DNA of 64,000 nt from positions 62,001 to 126,000 of the forward strand of contig NZ_RWKH01000005.1 in the NCBI RefSeq assembly GCF_003984625.1, given 5' to 3'. Both the position numbers and the translations under genes were made by a program. A model generated the notes under the pieces. That model made no database searches. It was given only the letters and a program-made list of their open reading frames with translations, and was not told where the DNA came from. This document shows, piece by piece, positions 58,988-64,000 of this stretch; the stretch's first letter is position 1; each line of letters starts with the position of its first letter. Source of the DNA: Variovorax sp. DXTD-1 (GTDB lineage Bacteria > Pseudomonadota > Gammaproteobacteria > Burkholderiales > Burkholderiaceae_C).

Positions 58988-59926
58988 TCAGAAGACCGAC
59001 AGCCCGGTGCGCGCAACGAAGAGCTCCAGCGCCTTCATGCCGAGCAGCGAGTTGCCCGTGGCGTCCAGCGTCGGCGACCAGACGCACAGCGTGAGCCGGT
59101 CGGGCACCACGGCCACGATGCCGCCGCCCACGCCGCTCTTGCAGGGCAGGCCGATCGAAAACGCCACGTCGCCCGCCGCGTCGTAGGTTCCGCAGGTGAG
59201 CATCAGCGAGTTGATGCGCCGCGCCTGCCGCTCGCCGGTGACCTCGGCCTGGCCGTCGATCGGATGCGCACCGTCGCGGCACAAGAACGCGGCCGCACGC
59301 GCGAGCTGGCGGCAGTTCATCCGCAGCGCGCATTGGTGAAAGTAGGTGTCGAGCACATCGGCCACGTCGTTGTCGATCTTGCCGAAGCTCTTCATGAAGT
59401 TGGCGAGCGCGATGTTGCGGAAACCGGTCGCGGCTTCGGAGCGTGCCACCTCGTCGTCGAAGGCAATCGGCTCGCCGCACAGGCTGCCCATCAACGCAAG
59501 AATGTCGGCCTTGGCGCTGCCGCCGGCGGCGAGCGCCTGGCTCACGAGCCGGTCGGCCACGGCGATGGCACCCGCATTGATGAACGGATTGCGCGGCTTG
59601 CCGTGCTCGTTCTCCAACTGCACCAGCGAGTTGAAAGGGTTGCCCGAGGGCTCGCGTCCGATGCGCTCCCACAGCGCGTCGCCCATGCGCCGCATGGCGA
59701 GCGTGAGCGTGAAGAGCTTGGACACGCTCTGGATCGAGAACGGCGTTTCGGCGTCGCCCGCAAAAGCCTCGGCGCCCTGGCAGGTGCGCAGCGCAATGCC
59801 GAGCTGCCGCGCATTGACGCACGCCAGCGCGGGGATGTAGCTGGCCACCGTGCCGGCGGTGCCCAGCAATGGGCGCAGCGTGGCGACGATGTCGTCGAGC
59901 ACCGGCTGGAAGTCTGTGTCCTTCAT
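58988..59926 (-). CDS. glsA: glutaminase
   Basis: 312 residues. Converts glutamine to glutamate and ammonia. Beta-lactamase-like fold with the SxxK pair at Ser67/Lys70 (FSIQSVSKLF), then GREPSGNPFNSLVQLENEHG, KPRNPFINAGAIA, and the Tyr in TCGTYDAAGDVAF, which activates the serine, and KSGVGGGIVAVVP. Length is normal. It starts inside the last codons of the DMT transporter gene (ATGA overlap), so the two are co-translated. Confidence 0.95.
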   Translation of the reverse strand: MKDTDFQPVLDDIVATLRPLLGTAGTVASYIPALACVNARQLGIALRTCQGAEAFAGDAETPFSIQSVSKLFTLTLAMRRMGDALWERIGREPSGNPFNSLVQLENEHGKPRNPFINAGAIAVADRLVSQALAAGGSAKADILALMGSLCGEPIAFDDEVARSEAATGFRNIALANFMKSFGKIDNDVADVLDTYFHQCALRMNCRQLARAAAFLCRDGAHPIDGQAEVTGERQARRINSLMLTCGTYDAAGDVAFSIGLPCKSGVGGGIVAVVPDRLTLCVWSPTLDATGNSLLGMKALELFVARTGLSVF

Positions 59927-60822
59927 GCCCGTGCCTTTCGCCGGTTGACCATCACGATGCCCAGGGCGACACCCACCAGCGCCAGCATGAGATGCAGCGT
60001 GAGCGGCTCGCTGAGCAGCACCACGCCGAACACCAGTGCGAACAGCGGCGTCAGAAAGCTGAACGACGACATCTGCGTGGCGGGATAGTGCCGCAGCAGC
60101 CACATCCACGTGAGATAGCTCGCGAACGCGCCGATCACGGTCTGCAGGCCGATCGAGGTCCACGCCCAGGCCGAATACGAGAAGCCCCACTTTTCGCCCA
60201 GCACCAGCGAGATCACCGGGCACACCGCCGCGGTCACGCCGACTTGATAGAACAAGGCCTTCTCGGCGCTTGCGGTGGCGAGCCGAGTGGTGCGCAGCGC
60301 CAGCGTGGTCAGGCCCCAGAGCATGCCGCCCACGAGCCCCATCGCATCGCCCAGCAACTGGTTGGAGCTCGAATGCCCGAAGCCCTCGCTGAACGCGAAC
60401 ACCACGGCCGCGAACGCAATGACGAGGCCCAGCCATTGCAAGCCCCGCAGGCGTTCGGCCGGTACCCAGCGCGGCAGCAGCAGCGACACCCAGAAAGGCG
60501 CGGTGTACAGGAACACCGTGAGCCGCGAGGCCGAGGTGTGCTGCAGGCCCAGGTAGATGCAGGCGAATTCGCCCGCGAACAGCAGCCCCACGAGCAGGCC
60601 GCCCGGCAGCGTGCCGTCGCGCTCGAAAAGCGGCACCCGGCGCGACACGCACCAGAGCCACAGCAGCGCCACCGCACCTGCCATGCGGATGGAGGCCTGC
60701 CAGAGCGGCGGCACTTCGGTGACGGTGGTCTTGATGAGAATCTGCTGCAGCCCCCAGAACGCGCAGCATGCGATGAGAAGGCCGATGGCGAGGGAGTCGA
60801 GGTGGGTCTTGCGCTGGATCAT
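59923..60822 (-). CDS. DMT/EamA-family transporter
   Basis: 299 residues, ten membrane helices in two EamA halves. FWGLQQILIKTTVTEVPPLW and ACIYLGLQHTSASRLTVFLY in the first half, then GGMLWGLTTLALRTTRLATA and SSFSFLTPLFALVFGVVLLS in the second, are typical. EamA proteins export metabolites such as amino acids; the overlapping glutaminase suggests glutamine or glutamate, but that is inference. The flavin reductase gene lies 8 bases upstream. Confidence 0.88.
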   Translation of the reverse strand: MIQRKTHLDSLAIGLLIACCAFWGLQQILIKTTVTEVPPLWQASIRMAGAVALLWLWCVSRRVPLFERDGTLPGGLLVGLLFAGEFACIYLGLQHTSASRLTVFLYTAPFWVSLLLPRWVPAERLRGLQWLGLVIAFAAVVFAFSEGFGHSSSNQLLGDAMGLVGGMLWGLTTLALRTTRLATASAEKALFYQVGVTAAVCPVISLVLGEKWGFSYSAWAWTSIGLQTVIGAFASYLTWMWLLRHYPATQMSSFSFLTPLFALVFGVVLLSEPLTLHLMLALVGVALGIVMVNRRKARA

Positions 60823-60830
60823 TCGTCGGG

Positions 60831-61340
60831 TCAGAGCGGATGCTCGGTGTAGAAGCGCCCGCCATGGAACAGCAGCGGCGAGGCGCCCGCGTTGTGCGTG
60901 CAGCGCTCCACTTCGCCGACGAAGATCACATGGTCGCCTTCGTCGTAGCGGCTGCGGTTGAAGCACTCGAAGCTCGCCGCGGCACCCGCCAGCACCGGCG
61001 CACCGCCGAGCCCTTCGGTAAAGGCCACGTCCGCCCAGCGGTCGATGTTCTTGGTGGCGAAGCGCTCGGCCAATTCCTTCTGGTTGGCCGCCAGGATGTT
61101 GATGGCGTAGTGCGAGCCGGTGCTGAGCGCCGGCATCGAGCCCGCGGCGCGCGCCAGGCTCCACAGCACCAGTGGCGGCGCAAGCGACACCGAGTTGAAC
61201 GAATTCGCCGTGAGGCCGACCAGCACGCCGTCGGCCGAACGCGCGGTGACGATGGTCACGCCCGTGGCAAACATGCCGAGCGCCTCGCGAAATTCTGCGG
61301 GCGAGAAGGTAGGGGGCTTGGCCCGGCGGGTGGTGGTCAC
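60831..61340 (-). CDS. flavin reductase-like protein
   Basis: 169 residues, one FMN-binding split-barrel domain of the flavin reductase (HpaC/NtaB) type. FATGVTIVTARSADGVLVGL, TANSFNSVSLAPPLVLWSLA, NILAANQKELAERFA and HVIFVGEVERCTHN with a final GGRFYTEHPL are the family landmarks. It supplies reduced flavin to a monooxygenase in related operons; none is adjacent. It is the first gene of a possible leftward set with the DMT transporter and glutaminase. Confidence 0.88.
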   Translation of the reverse strand: MTTTRRAKPPTFSPAEFREALGMFATGVTIVTARSADGVLVGLTANSFNSVSLAPPLVLWSLARAAGSMPALSTGSHYAINILAANQKELAERFATKNIDRWADVAFTEGLGGAPVLAGAAASFECFNRSRYDEGDHVIFVGEVERCTHNAGASPLLFHGGRFYTEHPL

Positions 61341-61445
61341 GAAAGAGGCTGTGCGTTGGAAGGCGAGGGACTATTCTGGCTTAGCGTACGCGCGGCTGCT
61401 CGACGCGCCGCGTAGCCCCGGCCGCAATCGCTGGTTCCGCGGCGT

Positions 61446-62675
61446 TCATCCGAAGAACCAGTAGCAGACCGCGATGGCCGCCACCACGCCCGCCAGCTCG
61501 GCCAAAAGCGCGCAGGCCACGGCATGGCGCGCCCGCTGGATGCCCACGGCGCCGAAGTACACGGCCAATACGTAGAAGGTGGTCTCGGTGCTGCCCTGGA
61601 TGGTGGCGGCCGCGAGCGCGGGGAAGCTGTCCACGCCCTGGGTCTTCATGGTTTCGATCAGCATCGCGCGCGCCGCGCTGCCCGAGAAGGGCTTGACCAG
61701 CGCGGTGGGCATGGCGTCGACAAAACGCGAATCCCACCCGCCCATGTCGACCAGCCAGCGCAGGCCGCCAAGCACGAAATCGAGCGCGCCCGAGGCACGC
61801 AGCACGCCCACGGCGCACAGCATGGCCACAAGATAGGGCAGCAGGTTCTTCGCGATGTCGAAGCCTTCCTTCGCGCCCTCGATAAAACATTCGTAGACCT
61901 TGATGCGGCGGATTGCGCCGGCCAGCAGGAACACGATGATCACGCCGAACAGCGCGAGGTTGCCCATCAGCGACGAGAGCGAGGCAATGGCCGCGGCCGA
62001 CAGGGTGCCCAGCAGCGCCATGAAGCCGCCGAGCAGCAGCGCGCCCGGCACCAGGTAGGCCAGCACCACCGGGTCCCACAGCCGCAGGCGCTGCACCACG
62101 GCCACCGAGAGCAGGCCCACCAGCGTCGATGCGCTGGTGGCCAGGAGGATCGGCAGGAACACCATCGTCGGATCGGCTGCACCCTGCTGCGCGCGGTACA
62201 TGAAGATGGTCACCGGCAGCAGCGTGAGCGACGATGCGTTGAGCACCAGGAACAGGATCTGCGCGTTGGTGGCCGTGACCGGGTCGGGGTTCAGCCGCTG
62301 CAGCTCGCGCATGGCCTTGAGGCCGATGGGCGTGGCCGCGTTGTCCAGCCCGAGCGCGTTGGCCGCGAAGTTCATGGTGATGAGCCCCAGCGCCGGATGG
62401 CCCGCGGGCACGCCCGGCATGAGCCGCCGGAACAGCGGCCCCAGCATGCGCGCGAGCCAGCCGACCAGCCCCGCCGCCTCGGCAATGCGCAGGAAGCCGA
62501 GCCACAGCGTGAGCGTGCCGAACAGCAGCACCATCACCTCGACCGCGAGCCGCGCCATGGCGAACAGGCTCTCGACGATGGCCGCAAAAACGGCCGGGTC
62601 GCCGCCCACCAGCCAGCGCCCGAGCGCCGCCAGCATCGCCATCCCGAAGAAACCCAGCCACAGGCCGTTGAGCAC
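61446..62675 (-). CDS. SpmA/SpmB-like nucleoside-recognition membrane protein
   Basis: 409 residues. The two halves correspond to SpmA and SpmB, which are separate proteins in spore formers: the N-terminal half with TMNFAANALGLDNAATPIGL and FLVLNASSLTLLPVTIFMYR, and the C-terminal half with FIEGAKEGFDIAKNLLPYLV, TALVKPFSGSAARAMLIETM and IQGSTETTFYVLAVYFG. About ten membrane segments. Sequence-named a spore maturation protein, but the organism is almost certainly non-sporulating, so the role is other, probably transport of a nucleoside-like or cation solute. Confidence 0.85.
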   Translation of the reverse strand: MLNGLWLGFFGMAMLAALGRWLVGGDPAVFAAIVESLFAMARLAVEVMVLLFGTLTLWLGFLRIAEAAGLVGWLARMLGPLFRRLMPGVPAGHPALGLITMNFAANALGLDNAATPIGLKAMRELQRLNPDPVTATNAQILFLVLNASSLTLLPVTIFMYRAQQGAADPTMVFLPILLATSASTLVGLLSVAVVQRLRLWDPVVLAYLVPGALLLGGFMALLGTLSAAAIASLSSLMGNLALFGVIIVFLLAGAIRRIKVYECFIEGAKEGFDIAKNLLPYLVAMLCAVGVLRASGALDFVLGGLRWLVDMGGWDSRFVDAMPTALVKPFSGSAARAMLIETMKTQGVDSFPALAAATIQGSTETTFYVLAVYFGAVGIQRARHAVACALLAELAGVVAAIAVCYWFFG

Positions 62676-62705
62676 GCGTTCTTTTCCTTTTTATGGCGTC
62701 GATCT

Positions 62706-63512
62706 TCAGGCCACTTCGATCAGCAGGTTCGGGCGAAAGCCCTCCTGCTCACCCTTGCCCTTGTAGCCGAGCGGGTTGGCAACCACGCGGCAGCCGTCCT
62801 TCACATAGTCGAACGGGCAGTGCAGGTGGCCGTGCAGCCACAGTTGGGCGCGAGGAAGCAGGGCGTCGAGTGAATTGCAGAAGCCGGCGGTGCCCGGTGT
62901 GAGGCCGTAGCGCGGGTCGGCGCTGGCAAGGCTCGGCGCGAAATGCGTGATGGCCACCGTGGTGCCGTCGAAAGGCTCGGCCAGCGCCTGTTCGAGCCAG
63001 GTTTGGCACAGCAGCGCCTGCTCGCGCATCGCACCGGCCATGAACGGCTGGCCGCTGCGCACCGTGGCGGCCTTTTCCAGGTAGAAATCGGCCGCACGCA
63101 TGGCCTTGCCGCGCTTCTTGAGCGCATCGGCCAGGCCGTCGGTGGGCGTCACCAGCGCATCGAAATCCGCCCAGAGCGTGGTTCCGATGAAACGGATGCC
63201 GCCGATGACGGCCGTCTCGCGCTCCAGCCACAGGATGTCGAGCTCGCTGCAAAGCGCGCGCAGGCGCTCGTGGGTTGCGTCGAAATCGGTGTTGTCGTAC
63301 TCGTGGTTGCCCGGCACGTAGATCACGGGCACCGGCCAGCCGTTGCGAGGCGAAAAGCGGCCAAGACCGAAGTCTGAGTCCGTCAGGCGGGAGCCTTCCT
63401 GGTAGGAGCCGATGTCGCCCGCCAGCACCAGCATGTCGGCGCCGGGCACCGGCTCGGCCTGGAAGCGGGGGTGAGACTCCAGGTGAAGGTCGGAGAGCAG
63501 TTGCAGCTTCAT
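62706..63512 (-). CDS. metallophosphoesterase
   Basis: 268 residues. Calcineurin-like motifs in order: LLSDLHLESHP (DxH), LAGDIGSY (GD), VPGNHEYDN (GNHE), ITHFAPS (His) and LWLHGHLHCPFDY (GHxH). These hold two metal ions. The substrate is unknown; related proteins hydrolyse phosphodiesters or cyclic nucleotides. Divergent from the small gene at 63638. Confidence 0.9.
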   Translation of the reverse strand: MKLQLLSDLHLESHPRFQAEPVPGADMLVLAGDIGSYQEGSRLTDSDFGLGRFSPRNGWPVPVIYVPGNHEYDNTDFDATHERLRALCSELDILWLERETAVIGGIRFIGTTLWADFDALVTPTDGLADALKKRGKAMRAADFYLEKAATVRSGQPFMAGAMREQALLCQTWLEQALAEPFDGTTVAITHFAPSLASADPRYGLTPGTAGFCNSLDALLPRAQLWLHGHLHCPFDYVKDGCRVVANPLGYKGKGEQEGFRPNLLIEVA

Positions 63513-63574
63513 CGTACGGCCAGTCTAGGGGAATGAGCCCATGCATAAAGCGCATGAAGGGGGGCTTCCAATAT

Positions 63575-63589
63575 TAGGGATAACCCCTA
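63575..63589. promoter_or_regulatory. TAGGG-ATAAC-CCCTA palindrome
   Basis: A 5+5 inverted repeat with a 5-base spacer, 48 bases before the ATG of the small gene at 63638, in the 125-base divergent region. It is A/T-flanked and lies where a -35/-10 would be expected. Confidence 0.45.
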
Positions 63590-63637
63590 TTCTTGGTACA
63601 TCAACCACTCCAGCGCAGCCGAGAGCAGCGCACTGTC

Positions 63638-63811
63638 ATGTTCAGCCTCATTGCCCAAGTGGCCCGTTTCTTCCGTTCTTCCAATGCCAACGCTTCGGTG
63701 AGCCATGCCGCAGCGCTGATGGAAAGCGCCGACGCCCGTGCCGGCCTCGACGCCCATCAGGCGCAGGAACTGCGCGTTGCGGCCAGCGCCTGGCTCTCCG
63801 TCATTCGCTAA
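63638..63811 (+). CDS. 57-residue hypothetical protein
   Basis: MFSLIAQVARFFRSSNANAS then an Ala-rich amphipathic helix (HAAALMESADARAGLDAHQA, QELRVAASAWLSVI). A TTG at 63593 is an earlier possible start; I prefer the ATG because it gives the compact form. No domain is recognised. The N-terminal stretch looks amphipathic, so peripheral membrane contact is possible. Confidence 0.6.
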   Translation: MFSLIAQVARFFRSSNANASVSHAAALMESADARAGLDAHQAQELRVAASAWLSVIR

Positions 63812-63826
63812 AAAACTAGCGGTGGA

Positions 63827-64000
63827 TCATCCGGGCACCTTCTGCCCGAGGATCGAATCCGCAAAGGCCGCCGCGGCGGAGCGCAACAGCGCGGTGCGTA
63901 GCCATTCGTGCGAATGCAGGTGCTGTGCGCGCCGGTGCCAGATGGCGTCAACGTGCACCATCGGCTGGTCGAAGGGCAGGTCGCGCAGCACCAGCTGGTC
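63827..64000 (-). CDS. LysR-family regulator, C-terminal end (cut by window)
   Basis: The minus-strand frame from the window edge to a TGA at 63827 encodes 57 residues including DQPMVHVDAIWHRRAQHLHS and HEWLRTALLRSAAAAFADSI. The pattern WHRRAQHLHSHEWLR is the last helix-strand part of a LysR effector domain. The gene starts to the right of the window; its end is convergent with the small protein, 15 bases apart. Confidence 0.78.
   Translation of the reverse strand, partial: DQLVLRDLPFDQPMVHVDAIWHRRAQHLHSHEWLRTALLRSAAAAFADSILGQKVPG

Noticed and set aside
61446-62675. Evidence for sporulation from the SpmA/SpmB-like protein
   Set aside because: No other spore gene is present and all neighbours point to a betaproteobacterium; the family also occurs in non-spore formers.
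1-64000. CRISPR array, defence island, integrative element or transposase
   Set aside because: No regularly spaced repeats, Cas, restriction, toxin-antitoxin, integrase or transposase sequences were seen; the only repeats are short intergenic palindromes and one 21-base coding repeat.

Overview
The window is about 64 kb of high-GC chromosomal DNA with a housekeeping and catabolic gene content typical of a Comamonadaceae betaproteobacterium, most probably Variovorax or a close relative. This rests on the aerobic box (benzoyl-CoA epoxidation) cluster, the Bug/TctC binding protein, many LysR regulators, CysB, the style of the MinCDE genes and the density of short GC-rich intergenic palindromes. 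I see no prophage, transposase, CRISPR array, rRNA or plasmid functions. Both ends are cut inside genes: a PduO-type cobalamin adenosyltransferase on the left and a LysR regulator on the right.

Layout. 1-3.4 kb: cobalamin adenosyltransferase end, small exported proteins, a CYTH protein, a GDSL lipoprotein and an RcnB-like protein, with an inverted-repeat element at 663-930. 3.4-6.3 kb: cysB, then a TetR regulator, a 37-residue membrane peptide and an alpha/beta hydrolase; matching palindromes precede the tetR and the peptide. 6.4-13.5 kb: minCDE, an NCS2 permease, a hotdog thioesterase, an AsmA-like protein and an acyl-CoA synthetase. 13.6-17.4 kb: a 3-hydroxyacid dehydrogenase, a Bug protein and a beta-keto acid cleavage (BKACE/DUF849) enzyme, facing a Crp-family regulator; this looks like an uncharacterised catabolic unit. 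17.6-33.4 kb: the complete benzoyl-CoA pathway. A Liv-type ABC transporter, an alpha/beta hydrolase, benzoate-CoA ligase, boxD and a DUF4863 protein run leftward; boxR, boxC, boxB, boxA and a MaoC hydratase run rightward. TGCA clusters lie in both promoter regions.

33.4-44.7 kb: a Gly/Ala-rich repeat protein, an Rrf2 regulator with a flavin oxidoreductase, and tRNA-Gly. Next comes a leftward operon (tetR, ABC binding protein, ATPase, two permeases, cyclase-family hydrolase, fumarylacetoacetase), divergent from an acetoacetyl-CoA synthetase. Fumarylacetoacetase yields acetoacetate, which the synthetase would activate, so one TetR with two operators could coordinate both arms. The synthetase gene carries an in-frame copy of an intergenic repeat. 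44.7-52 kb: an adenylate cyclase, a 2OG oxygenase, a holin-like membrane protein, and a glutaryl-CoA dehydrogenase/CoA-transferase unit with its LysR. 52-64 kb: CopD-like protein, PEP-mutase family enzyme, Fe-S type uracil-DNA glycosylase, an unknown 561-residue protein, DUF1127, aliphatic amidase, glutaminase, DMT transporter, flavin reductase, an SpmA/SpmB-like membrane protein and a phosphoesterase.

The best candidates for new biology are: the fumarylacetoacetase/acetoacetyl-CoA synthetase divergon, the repeat inserted in that synthetase, the BKACE unit with altered key residues, the Rrf2 operator lying over its own start codon, and the uncharacterised box-operon accessories (DUF4863 protein and hydrolase).
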